This document shows positions 26,957 through 35,666 of a stretch of DNA of 64,000 bases, in pieces. Under the pieces are notes generated by a model. That model did no database searches. It was not told the DNA's origin and worked only from the letters and a program-made list of their open reading frames with translations. Source of the stretch: Phenylobacterium sp. (GTDB lineage: Bacteria > Pseudomonadota > Alphaproteobacteria > Caulobacterales > Caulobacteraceae); assembly GCF_030697925.1 (NCBI RefSeq), contig NZ_JAUYOJ010000007.1, forward strand, positions 1 to 64,000, in the 5' to 3' direction. Every line of letters begins with the position of its first letter. The first letter of the stretch is position 1. Both the position numbers and the translations under genes were made by a program.

Positions 26957-28982
26957 TCCCAGCCCGCGATTGCGGCCCAACTGGCAGGTCACGCCGCCGC
27001 CCGGCTCGATCATCCCGGCGATCTCTTGGCCCCGATAGCGCTCCAGCGTCTGGCGCCAAGGCACAAGACTGAACTCGAAGCCCCCTTCAAGATCGCGAAC
27101 CTCCCCGACGCCAGTTGCAGGTTGCCGACCAGCTTGCCCTTCACCGTCTCTCCTGCCTCCGGCATCTTGAACGGTACGTCCCTATCCGCGGCCAGAGCCG
27201 CGCCGACCCGGTTCAGTTCCTGCCGCTCCAGGGTCCGCAACAGATCGGGTTTGGCGCGCCATTCCCCTGACGCCGTGTGCTCGGCGTGACCCTGGCGGAC
27301 GAGCTCATCCTGGCGTCGCGCCAAGGCGCGTTCCACTTCGCCGCCGAAACCTTGCGACGAATCCTCCGCGAGCCTCTTGCCGACAAGCCGCCGATCCAGC
27401 CAGGTGCGCCGTCGCTGGTGATCTGGCCCTCAAGATCGAGGGCCGACAGCAGCCGCACCTGCGCGCGCCGGCCCTGGGCCGCTTCGAAGGCCTCGGCGCG
27501 GGCCAGGAAGTCCTCCGGGACGGCCCAGGCGTCGTGGGTCTCCCGCTCGACCACACCCGCCCGCCGCAGGGCCTCCAGCCGGCGAACGTGGGCCTCCACT
27601 AGGTCGCTGGCGTTGGCGCCGGGGGGAAGCTGCAGTTCGCCACTTTCCAGGCGCTGCTGGTGGTCGCTGGGGCGATAGACGCCAGCGTCTGACAATTGAG
27701 CGATCGTCCGGTTTGCCGGTCGATTGGCCGGCCTTGGACCGGTCTCGACGACGGCGCCGATGGGAACCTGGGCGGCGCTGTCGCCATCGACCTCCACATG
27801 TCGCACTCGGCCGTCGATCCCGTCGACGATCAGCCCGATACGATCGTCCAGTTCATCAACCAGGCGCTTGTCGATCACCCGGCCGATCTTCGGCGACGCC
27901 CCCTCGCCAGCGGGGTCGAGGACCATAGCCTCCGGGGAACGCGATTGACCTCGGCGGCTGAGCGCCCGGCTCATGGCCTTGAGGATGTCGCCGCGCTCGC
28001 CCAGCGCCTGCAGAGTCGACACGATGTCCTTCGACAGGGCCCAGGCGCCAGGTTGAGTCTGATCGGCCAGGCCCAAACACTCCAGGGTCTTCAGGCGACC
28101 CAGGCGCAGGGCCGCGTCGGCCTCGCCGCAGACCTGTCCTGGGGATGGCCGCAGGTCGAGGACCCGGCTGGCGTCCAGGTCGGCGATCATCGCCCGGTCG
28201 ATGCGGGTCAGGCGCTCGGCGGTGATCTCGGCCGCCAGCTTGCGGGATATCGCCAGCTCGCTCTCTGGACCCAGCTCCAGGGTGGCCAAATCCTCGGCGC
28301 GGTGGCGCAGGCCGGCGGTGATGTAGTCCTGGGCGATGATCAGGTCGCCGCCGCGATCGTCCTTGCCTCGGATCACCACATGGCTGTGCGGATGGCCGGT
28401 GTTGAAGTGATCGACCGCCACCCAGTCCAGGCGCGTGCCGAGATCTGTCTGCATGTGCTCCATCAGCTCGCGGGTGAAGGACCGCAGGTCCGACAGCTCG
28501 GCGCCGTCCTCCGGGGCGACGATGAACCGGAACTGGCGGCGGTCGCCGGCGCCGCGTTCGGTGCAGGCGGCGCCGTCCACGGCGTCCGAGTCCGGCCCGT
28601 AGAGCCGCGCCCCTTCGCCGTCTCGGGTGACCCCATCGCGGACCAGGTAGCGCAGGTGGGCGCCGGCGGCTTGGCTGCCACGCTTCAACCTGACGATCCG
28701 CGCCTTGATCACCACCCGTCGGGGGCGCTGGCCGGCGGCCTGCCGCTGGCGCGCCTGATGTCTCAGGACGTTGGCCGCATCCTGGCCGCGGCCGATCCGC
28801 GAGCAGCGCCCTGGCCCCCTCGGTGCCCTGCCCTTGCCGGGCGACCGCGCCGTCCGCATCCGGATCACACCCGCTCTGCGGGCGACCTGGCGGCTTTGGC
28901 GCGCGCCCTGATCGGCCGCGCGGCCGCCGTCACTGCCAACCCGGCCGGGGCTCAGCTCGAACGCCAGGAGGAAGTCGTCCAT
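26951..28982 (-). pseudogene. DUF3363-type relaxase (RlxS/VirD2-like), broken by two frameshifts
   Basis: Reading from ATG 28982 gives a relaxase. The catalytic region contains RLDWVAVDHFNTGHPHSHVVIRG, cited here as the DHFNTGHPHSHVV motif with HxH metal ligands. The DUF3363 domain follows. Near 27405 the frame breaks: SDGAPGWI continues in another frame as WLDRRLVGKRLAEDSSQGFGG. Near 27095 a second break occurs: GRFAIL continues as EGGFEFSLVPWRQTLERY and ends LGRNRGLGL at a stop at 26951. Without the two breaks it would be about 677 residues. Mobilisation by this relaxase is presumably lost. Confidence 0.8.
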
Positions 28983-29308
28983 GGCGACGAGCTTGCGCCG
29001 ACGCCCCCGATGATCAAAGCGTTGCCCACTTGGGCCGGGTCGTGGCGTTGAAAAAGAAGCGCGTGGCGGTCCGAGCAAGACCCCGCCCAATCGGTAGGCC
29101 GGGAAAACCCAGTGTGCAGACAATCGCATCCGCCCGAACCGGCCGGATGCTTGAATCTTGCCGTCGTCTGAGGCGGCCTTTCCGCGCCTATCCGCCCTTG
29201 AAATCTCCGGGCGAGGCACGTCCGGCGCAATACCAGGCGCCCCTCCTCGCTCGGAAGGATTCCGCCCTGGAGCGCTTGGTGGAACGAGGGCCGGACGGGC
29301 CGATGAGC

Positions 29309-29356
29309 GTCAAGGGCGCGCGCCATTGGCGCGCGTCGAGGAGCGACGGCGAAGCC
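29309..29356 (+). repeat. GC-rich palindromic repeat, copy 2
   Basis: Copy of 25753-25799 (GTCAAGGGCGCGCGCC...GACGGCGAAGCC). It abuts the point where the antitoxin-like reading frame loses its family sequence, so its arrival or a deletion at it may have truncated that gene. Confidence 0.6.
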
Positions 29357-29373
29357 AGTCAGACGCGCTGCGA

Positions 29374-29488
29374 CGGGCTCGCCGTTGAGGGACAGCGTCG
29401 CGGCCTCGTCGAGCAGAGCCTTGGCGAACGCCAGATCACGCTCGACCCGTTCAATGATCGTCTGCTTGTAGTCCCGCGTCAGAGCCAC
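29374..29488 (-). pseudogene. Truncated antitoxin-type HTH regulator (HigA-like)
   Basis: From GTG 29488 about 38 codons read as the N-terminus of an antitoxin/transcription regulator family (ALTRDYKQTIIERVERD, then FAKALLDEAATLSLNGEP). The family is normally about 100 residues with a C-terminal helix-turn-helix, which is missing; the frame runs into a palindromic repeat. It lies 3 bp downstream of a toxin remnant, the usual higBA order. Confidence 0.55.
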
Positions 29489-29491
29489 GGC

Positions 29492-29618
29492 TCACCTGTC
29501 CTTCTTCGCCTTGGCGGCGGTCTTGCGCGCCTGATATTATTCGTCGTGCAGGGCCTTGGCCCGTTCGATGTCCTTCTGCTGGCCCTTCTTCGTACCGCCT
29601 CCGAAGGGAACGATCTCC
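29492..29618 (-). pseudogene. C-terminal remnant of HigB/RelE-type toxin
   Basis: The frame reads VPFGGGTKKGQQKDIERAKA, then an in-frame stop, then QARKTAAKAKKDR. This matches the C-terminus of phage-derived addiction-module toxins (LLGGGTKKxQQxDI). The N-terminal part is absent and an internal stop is present, so it is inactive. Confidence 0.5.
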
Positions 29619-30347
29619 GACTAGTACGAGATCACCGCCGAGCAGCTGACCTGGCTGGTCGGTCGTGTCGCCGAGGTGCAGCGGCGCGTCGAGGAGAGCT
29701 GCCGGGGCTATCTTAAGACGATCGCGCCGCGCGACTGATCGGCCCGCCACAGGCGTGCGGGCCGGACCAGACCACCAGGACGGCCTCGGCGTCCGCCGAC
29801 ATGCGCTCGACCGCGGCACCGGCCGGCTGGTGGCCGATCTGGCCGCCCTGCAGCCGGAGTGTCTTGCCCATGTCTTCGATAACAGCAGCGCTGCGGAGGC
29901 CTTCTGCGCGTGGGCCAACCAGCAAGGCTATGCCGCGATGGTCGAGACCCGCGAAGACGCCGGCACGGACGTCATCGTTCGCCAGAATATGGTGCCCGAC
30001 TTGCACCCTCTCACGGACCTCGAACTAGCCTCTGCCGCGTCCGCTCGGAAGTATGGAAGGCGAGCCCGACGGCTGGGGATGCTTCGCAGTCCCCAAGCTG
30101 CACTCCTAGCGGCGGGCCGCCGCCCACTTTTTCAACACAATCCGCCAACACCGGACCTTGGGTTCCGGGCGGAAAGCCCTCTCATCATTTGCGGCCCCAA
30201 AATATTTCCAAGTCTTCGGACGTCTAACAAAAAAGTCTCAGATCAACGCTTGACTGCAACACCATGGGGGGTGACGTTTCCAAGTGTATCCAGGCCGCTG
30301 CGCTATTCGCGCCCCGCCTTGTCGTAGTTTGCATTTGGCGAGGACGT
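29619..30347. other. Degraded remnants before the biosynthetic cluster
   Basis: A plus-strand fragment reads ITAEQLTWLVGRVAEVQRRV and ends at about 29739. A following frame (29780-30050) contains VADLAALQPECLAHVFDN and CAWANQQGYAAMVE, but lacks a convincing start or family. The last 250 bases have no gene and drop in GC; they should include the promoter for the cluster's first gene. Confidence 0.4.
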
Positions 30348-30803
30348 ATGCCGCGGGTGATAGTAGAGCGGGCGATGCCGGGCGCGGTGGCTGAGAGGGT
30401 CTGGTCTATCGCGCGGAAACTCACTGACTATCCGAAATTCATGGACCAGGTTCTGAGGGTTGAGGCTTGCGAATTCGAGGGCGCGGACTCCGCCACCTCC
30501 TGGGTGGTGCTGCTGAACGGCAATGAATTGCGCTGGATCGAGGCGGATGAGTATGACGAGAATGCTCGACGCATGACTTTTCGCCAGCTGGATGGCGATC
30601 TCGCAGAGTGGAATGGCTCGTTCCAGGCGATCAGTGATCCGCATGGCGTGATCGCCAAGTACGATGTCAATTTTGATCTAGGAATTCCGGCCCTGGCGAA
30701 CATCCTCCATCCCCTCGGCGAAGCCGCCATTCGTGCAAACTGCACTCAGATGCTTGAGGAGTTGGAGCGCAGAAGTCGAAACGCCCAGCAAGCAGATGCT
30801 TGA
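30348..30803 (+). CDS. SRPBCC/START-domain protein (polyketide cyclase-like)
   Basis: A 151-residue START-fold protein. VIVERAMPGAVAERVWSIA, then DYPKFMDQVLRVE and WVVLLNGNELRWIEADE, follow the COQ10/polyketide-cyclase pattern: an N-terminal strand, a helix, and an antiparallel sheet around a cavity. The ATG at 30348 follows a GCGAGGAC ribosome binding site. It is the first gene of the cluster and overlaps the reductase gene by 8 bp. It may cyclise or shield an ACP-bound intermediate. A dehydratase role is also possible. Confidence 0.85.
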   Translation: MPRVIVERAMPGAVAERVWSIARKLTDYPKFMDQVLRVEACEFEGADSATSWVVLLNGNELRWIEADEYDENARRMTFRQLDGDLAEWNGSFQAISDPHGVIAKYDVNFDLGIPALANILHPLGEAAIRANCTQMLEELERRSRNAQQADA

Positions 30804-31917
30804 CTATGACTGCGTCTTGATTTCCGGCGCGTCGGGGGCCGTGGGAGCCTTCGTCATCCGCGAACTGGCGAGGTCCTCGTCGCTGCCCCTCATCTGCCTT
30901 CTGAGAAGCCCGGCGTCACTTGCGCGGTTGACGGAAGCGGTGGGGTCGAGGTCGAGCCTCCTCGACCGCATTATTCCCGTCTACTGCGACCTCACCTCGG
31001 ACACGCAGGTCGCCGCGGCCCGGGAAGCGGTCGGATTGCGGCGCCGGTGCCTGGCGCTGCATTGCGCCGCGGAGGTCTCCTGGACGAAGCCCGAACGGCT
31101 CGCCGCGCCCATCAATGTCGAAGGCACGAGGCGCTTCGCGCAATTGGTGGTGACGATCAGCCGCGAGCGCCCGAGCCTGGTTTTCCTGTCGACGGCCTTC
31201 AGTGCGGAAGATCATCCGCCACGAAACGCCTACGAAGCCACAAAGCTGTTGGCGGAACGGCTGCTGGTGGATGAGTTCGCAACGCGGACCTATCTTGCCA
31301 TTCTGAAGTGCAGCCTCGTGGTCGGCGCGGCCGACGACGGATGGATGGCGCGCTTCAACGGTCTCTATCCGCTCATCCGCATCCTGGCCCTGGCCGAGGT
31401 GCCCTGCGTGATCGCGGAGCCACGCTATCTATTGGACACCACGCCCGTAGACTTCGTGTGGCGGCAGATGCAACTCGCCAGCGAGACCGTGGGCGAGGCG
31501 CGTCCGCTCCTGCGGCTCGTGGCGGGGGCTGGCCCTGACGCGTTGTCGATAGAGGAGGTGGTGAGCCTGACGCTGGATCGCGCGAACGCCGCCCGACGCG
31601 CGCACAACCTTCCTGACCTGCCCGAGATCTCCGTGCTGTCTGAGCGCAAATTCCGCTTCCTCATGAGCGCCTCCAAATCCTGGAATCTCGACCATCGCTT
31701 CGAGAAGGTCGAGCAGATCAGCGAGATCATGAACGGATATGTCGTCCACGGAGCGAGCGGGCGGCGGATCGTGCCCCAGGGACTGGGGGAAGGCTCGCCC
31801 CGTCCCGCGGACTACCTCCCGCGGGTGATCGACCACTGGATCGCGCGAAATCTCGACCGTGTGCTTCGGCACGCGACGCCGGACTGGCTCGTTCGAGACG
31901 AGGCCGGCGTCGCATGA
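30796..31917 (+). CDS. Thioester reductase-like SDR (NAD_binding_4/male-sterility type)
   Basis: A 373-residue extended SDR. The Rossmann motif SGASGAVG (G11-x2-G14-x2-G17) and the YEATK active site (Tyr146, Lys150) are intact. The LKCSLVVG and TTPVDFV motifs belong to thioester-reductase (TE-R) domains that release carrier-bound acyl chains as aldehydes or alcohols with NAD(P)H. The ATG at 30796 lies within the previous gene's 3' end. As ACP and KS genes follow, it probably reduces an ACP thioester, giving an aldehyde for transamination. Confidence 0.85.
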   Translation: MLDYDCVLISGASGAVGAFVIRELARSSSLPLICLLRSPASLARLTEAVGSRSSLLDRIIPVYCDLTSDTQVAAAREAVGLRRRCLALHCAAEVSWTKPERLAAPINVEGTRRFAQLVVTISRERPSLVFLSTAFSAEDHPPRNAYEATKLLAERLLVDEFATRTYLAILKCSLVVGAADDGWMARFNGLYPLIRILALAEVPCVIAEPRYLLDTTPVDFVWRQMQLASETVGEARPLLRLVAGAGPDALSIEEVVSLTLDRANAARRAHNLPDLPEISVLSERKFRFLMSASKSWNLDHRFEKVEQISEIMNGYVVHGASGRRIVPQGLGEGSPRPADYLPRVIDHWIARNLDRVLRHATPDWLVRDEAGVA

Positions 31918-31963
31918 TCTCCGAGTTCAAGGCGCGGGGGCCGCGCCATCGAAGGGACCTCAC

Positions 31964-32284
31964 ATGGACACGATGAAGCTGATCGCGCTGGCCTTGTTTG
32001 AGGAGTGCGGCATAGAGGCCGAACGCCTCACCCCCGAGGTCCATCTGCTGTCGGACCTCGGAATCGATAGTCTAGACCTGCTCAACGCCTCGTTCCGCAT
32101 TGAGAAGGATTGCGGCGTCAAGCTGCCCTTCCGAGACTGGCTCGCCCTAGAATACGGCGACACGGCGCCTGACCGCAGTCCCTTCTTGATTCGCGAGATC
32201 TGCGACTTCCTGGAGGCGGGGCGGTCGGCGGCAGGTCGCGGGCCGGAGTCGGAAGCCTTCGATACAAAACCCGCGCAGGCCTGA
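31964..32284 (+). CDS. Acyl carrier protein
   Basis: A 106-residue carrier protein. The phosphopantetheine site is Ser36 in LSDLGIDSLDLLN. Helices I-III are recognisable; the C-terminal 30 residues form an extension beyond a normal ACP (about 80 residues). ATG 31964 is chosen over an upstream in-frame start because the domain starts there. It is followed after 1 bp by the ketosynthase gene. It would carry the intermediate handled by the SRPBCC protein, reductase and KS. Confidence 0.93.
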   Translation: MDTMKLIALALFEECGIEAERLTPEVHLLSDLGIDSLDLLNASFRIEKDCGVKLPFRDWLALEYGDTAPDRSPFLIREICDFLEAGRSAAGRGPESEAFDTKPAQA

Positions 32285-32285
32285 C

Positions 32286-33515
32286 ATGAAGAGAGTCGCG
32301 GTCACAGGCATGGGATGCGTCTCGGCGCTGGGCAACGGCGTGCGTGAGACATGGTCCAGTGCGATCGCCGGCCAGGGCGGCGCGCGGCCGATCACCCTGA
32401 CCGTCGAGGGTGACAGGGCCTTCACGACAACAGCCGTGGTCGCTGCGCTGCGCTACGATCCCCTTCCGGCCCTTATGGCGCGCTTCGGGCGCAAGCCTAT
32501 TATCGCGGTCGACCGTTTCGCAAATCTCGCCGCCGCAGCAACCGCCGAGGCGCTCGATGAGGCAGGCTTGGGCGCGGGCTCCGCGCAGCTGCGGGATGCA
32601 GCTATTATGTGGGGCGCCTGTTCCGGCGGCCTGATCTCCATCGAGCAGGCCTATGAACGGATGTTCGCCCTAGGGCACCCAAACCCGCATCCGTTGACCG
32701 TGCCCCGTCTCATGGTGAGCGCGCCTGCGTCGCACATTTCCATTCTCTTCGGGGTGCGAGGCCTGTGTCTGTCGATTTCAAGCGCCTGCGCATCATCGGC
32801 TCACGCGATCGCCGAGGGCATGTATCTCATCCGTTCCGGCCGGGCTCAGACCGTCATCGCCGGTGGCAGCGATGCAAGTCTCAGCTATGGCGGCTTGCAG
32901 AGCTGGAAAGCGCTCCAGGCGATCTCCGAGGTCGCCTGCCGACCGTTCTCGAGAGACCGGGACGGCACCATCCTCGGCGAGGGGGCGGCAACCTTGATCC
33001 TGGAAGACGAGGCGGCGGCGCGGGAGCGCGGCGCCCACATCCTTTGCTACCTGACCGGCGCCGGCGCGACCTCCGACGCCAGCCACATGACGCAGCCCGA
33101 CGCCGAAAGCGCGGCGGCGGCCGTGAGGGCGGCCCATGCGGAGGCCGGCCTTCCCGTCGACGAGCCCATCTTGATAAGCGCTCACGGGACCGGGACCCTG
33201 CTCAACGATCGGATGGAGACCCAGGCCCTGCGCGAAGTCTACGGTCGCGCCCTGGACGCCTGCCGCGTGATGGCGACGAAATCCGCCCACGGCCACATGT
33301 TGGGCGCCGGCGGCGCCATGGAGGTCCTGTTGGGCGTTCAGGCGCTTATCCATCAAGAGGCCATTCCCACCCTCAACTTTCTCGACGAGGATTCCGAATG
33401 CCCGCTTCCCTTGGTGCTTGGACGCGAGGCGATCTCGTATCGCGCCCTGCTGTCCACCTCGTTCGCCTTCGGAGGCCTGAACTCGGCCCTGATCGCCCAG
33501 CTTCCGGAGACCTAG
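32286..33515 (+). CDS. Beta-ketoacyl-ACP synthase (FabF-like)
   Basis: A 409-residue condensing enzyme with the full Cys-His-His triad: Cys168 (SSACASSAHAI), His300 (SAHGTGTLLND) and His335 (KSAHGHMLGAGG). Length and the C-terminal STSFAFGGLNS motif match FabF-type KS. No acyltransferase or ketoreductase gene is in the cluster, so malonyl-ACP and further reduction would come from primary metabolism, or the KS performs a single condensation. It closes the first four-gene operon. Confidence 0.93.
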   Translation: MKRVAVTGMGCVSALGNGVRETWSSAIAGQGGARPITLTVEGDRAFTTTAVVAALRYDPLPALMARFGRKPIIAVDRFANLAAAATAEALDEAGLGAGSAQLRDAAIMWGACSGGLISIEQAYERMFALGHPNPHPLTVPRLMVSAPASHISILFGVRGLCLSISSACASSAHAIAEGMYLIRSGRAQTVIAGGSDASLSYGGLQSWKALQAISEVACRPFSRDRDGTILGEGAATLILEDEAAARERGAHILCYLTGAGATSDASHMTQPDAESAAAAVRAAHAEAGLPVDEPILISAHGTGTLLNDRMETQALREVYGRALDACRVMATKSAHGHMLGAGGAMEVLLGVQALIHQEAIPTLNFLDEDSECPLPLVLGREAISYRALLSTSFAFGGLNSALIAQLPET

Positions 33516-34064
33516 GCTCTGCCCTCGAAATTGAGCAGGGCAGCGAGCCATTCTGGGCGCTGAACAGGCAGTGGTGAGGTCACCGGGGGTTCGGGCGCCG
33601 GACTTGTCGAGGCCCTCGAACTCGCCTCGGTGAAATGTATCTGCCGGCCTGGGCCGGAAGTCGACCCTATACGCGCGGGGCGCGGGACGGGTCAGCGGTC
33701 CCTCCAGCGAGGCCGCCGGCGTCCTCCCCATTTCATTCACATTCCAATTCAAACTCTAGACTTGGCCCGGCGCGCGAAAGATTGACAGGCGAACGCGAGG
33801 CTGCATAGTTGAATTCAATTGTAGTGCGGCGCAGGGCGCGGCCTGCAATGTCGACTACACTTATTCTCTCGAATCTGGTGTCGTTCAATTTCCCGAGGGC
33901 GGGGTCTTCATTAAGCTGAGGCTGGGGGCATTGTGCGAAACTGGCGGCGTGGTTTGAGAGACCGCAGCCGACGGGATGGACGGACAGAAATCGCTTGCTG
34001 CGCCGGGACTGACCGAGGGCGCCCGGCTGGCTTGAAATCCAAATTGGCGGTGGACGTGGAAAAT
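33516..34064. other. Intergenic region with hairpin and promoter
   Basis: 549 bases without a gene. Just after the KS stop, CTGCCCT (33519-33525) and AGGGCAG (33537-33543) can form a hairpin without a T-run. A likely promoter lies at 33782-33809. GC is lower than in the surrounding genes. Confidence 0.45.
33782..33818 (+). promoter_or_regulatory. Sigma70-type promoter overlapping a TTGAATTCAA palindrome
   Basis: TTGACA (33782-33787) is followed after 16 bp by CATAGT (33804-33809, 4 of 6 consensus bases), and the perfect palindrome TTGAATTCAA (33809-33818) overlaps the expected start site. It would drive the oxygenase-fold and methyltransferase genes, about 250 bp downstream. Confidence 0.4.
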
Positions 34065-34793
34065 ATGCTTGTATCGGATAGACTCGACCAGAGTATTGGC
34101 GCTCATTTCAGGTCCGAGCACATCCAATCTCGCGCGAGGGCGCTGCAGGCCGACTTCCGCGTCAACGGCTTCTGCAAGATCCCCGGCTTCCTTCCAGACG
34201 CCGTCCGACCACTCCTGGACGCAGACATCAGTCAACACCTCGAACGCTGCGCCTCGAAGGACTTCATCCCGCTTGACGTGGGGTGGCCGCACCCGGGGCC
34301 GGACTGTTATGGTCAACCCCTGTCTGACGCACTCGCTACCGCCGTGGCATTGCCAAGTGCGCCAAGTCTGAGACGGCTGATCGGCGCAATTATGGGCGAC
34401 GGATCGGAAGCTTCTCCCGATCAGGTCTTCCTACCCCCCTTGGTCCAGGTCGCTGACGAGGCCCATGAGAGCGCGTGGAAGTGGGCGACGGCGCCCTGTT
34501 CGGTCACCTGGGTCTCACGGGCGCCCCGCCGTGGAAATGGCGGCGAGTTCCAGTTCATCGCTGCCGGCGCGAGCGCCGAGGGGCCAGATGCGATCTCGCG
34601 CCTACTCGCCAGTCGGCCGATTGAAAGCCACTACATTGAGGAAAACACCGCGTATCTGATCCGCGGTGATCAAAATCTCCATCGCGTGTCTCCGCTCAAG
34701 AACGGGGACATGCGGGTCGCCTTTTCATTTGAGTGCGCTCTAGCGCCCGCCACCTCGCGGGCCGGCGCACGCCAAAGCGCTCTTTCCACATAG
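34065..34793 (+). CDS. 2OG-Fe(II) oxygenase-fold protein (ArpA-like) with atypical metal site
   Basis: A protein of about 242 residues (ATG 34065; GTG 34050 also possible). The C-terminal half matches the ArpA-like 2OG oxygenase pattern: VTWVSRAPRRGNGGEFQFI, then AYLIRGDQNLHRVSPL with distal His206, then MRVAFSF. In the family, WHxD supplies the first His and Asp. Aligned on the VT and GGEF anchors, that segment reads WKWA (138-141), so both ligands appear lost. A nearby His134-Glu135 might substitute. It may be a non-canonical oxygenase or a non-catalytic binding protein. Confidence 0.65.
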   Translation: MLVSDRLDQSIGAHFRSEHIQSRARALQADFRVNGFCKIPGFLPDAVRPLLDADISQHLERCASKDFIPLDVGWPHPGPDCYGQPLSDALATAVALPSAPSLRRLIGAIMGDGSEASPDQVFLPPLVQVADEAHESAWKWATAPCSVTWVSRAPRRGNGGEFQFIAAGASAEGPDAISRLLASRPIESHYIEENTAYLIRGDQNLHRVSPLKNGDMRVAFSFECALAPATSRAGARQSALST

Positions 34794-34848
34794 ATCGCAA
34801 ACCTGGCGAGACGAGAACAGGTCGACATCGGGCGAACGGGATTGTGAT

Positions 34849-35532
34849 ATGACAGCGGAAGCAGAAGCAACCACCACCCAAAATCTCTCCTATTACTCGG
34901 AGATGCGTGAGGGCGGCCGCAACATTTTCGAGATATGGGAAGAACATCTTCCATACAACGACTCGGTAACGCCCAGTATCTGGAGCATTGAATACAGAGA
35001 GTGGATCAGCCACAAGGTTCGCTCGCTGTGCGGGCATGATTTCTCAAAGCGCATTCTGTCGATCGGGTGCGGGAACGCGTTTGTGGAAGCCGACCTTTGC
35101 ACCGCCGGCTATTCCGTATCCGCCGTCGATGCCATGCCCGAAGCCGTGGCGATGGCGAGGCTCAAGGGCGTCGACGCCCGGATCTGTGATTTCTGGGATT
35201 GCCACACGGTCTTTCCTGACGGTTTTGACTTGGTCTATGCAGACGGGCTGTTGGGACACCTGCTGGATGCGCATTCGCTATTGGACGTGCTCAAAGCCTT
35301 CCGGCGTCTGCTAACGCCCGGGGGCCTCTTGCTGTTGTCGAACGACTCCGCCGGCAACGGGAGCATCGAGAGCCACCCCACGGTGCCGAACTTCTCCTAT
35401 GTCCACCACGACCAAATGGTGGCTGCGGGTCTGGCCGCGGGCCTCTTGAACGACTGCGTGATGAGCTTTCCCTACAGCCGACCGCTCACCGGTCAGCGCT
35501 GGCGTGCCGTCGCGGTGCTCCGGGAGCCCTAG
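34849..35532 (+). CDS. Class I SAM-dependent methyltransferase
   Basis: A 227-residue methyltransferase. Motif I is ILSIGCGNAF, the acidic strand VSAVDAMPEA follows, then DLVYADGLLGHLLDA and LLTPGGLLLLSNDS. The fold is complete and of normal size for small-molecule methyltransferases. The N-terminal EIWEEHLPYNDSVTPS region probably forms the substrate lid. Acceptor atom and substrate cannot be inferred. It lies 55 bp after the oxygenase-fold gene in the same direction. Confidence 0.9.
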   Translation: MTAEAEATTTQNLSYYSEMREGGRNIFEIWEEHLPYNDSVTPSIWSIEYREWISHKVRSLCGHDFSKRILSIGCGNAFVEADLCTAGYSVSAVDAMPEAVAMARLKGVDARICDFWDCHTVFPDGFDLVYADGLLGHLLDAHSLLDVLKAFRRLLTPGGLLLLSNDSAGNGSIESHPTVPNFSYVHHDQMVAAGLAAGLLNDCVMSFPYSRPLTGQRWRAVAVLREP

Positions 35533-35666
35533 TACGCGCCGGCCGGAAGGCGAGCCTGGATCCGGTGGGTAGGATGTGCCCGGCGCACTGAGATTTCGGG
35601 TTAGGTCGCCGTCGCGCTGGAACCTGTCGACCCCGCATCGCGCGCCATTGCTTGAGAGACGCCGTC

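Larger units (their letters stand above)
22857..30020. mobile_element. Decayed conjugative/mobilisable element, tandem to the island
   Basis: The segment holds a large serine recombinase, two unknown genes, an XRE regulator, DUF2840 and ribbon-helix-helix genes of the Ti-type conjugation neighbourhood, a relaxase pseudogene and a toxin-antitoxin remnant. The trb/tra mating-pore genes that normally follow the RHH gene are missing. The right limit is uncertain and is placed where remnants fade before the biosynthetic cluster. Confidence 0.6.

Noticed and set aside
29665-30327. A 220-codon open frame before the cluster
   Set aside because: The start region is in a degraded area, the translation changes character midway and the end is low-complexity; only noted as remnants.
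34065-34793. Calling this a halogenase
   Set aside because: Both the His and Asp of the HxD motif seem altered, not only the Asp as in Fe/2OG halogenases, and no halide-site evidence exists.
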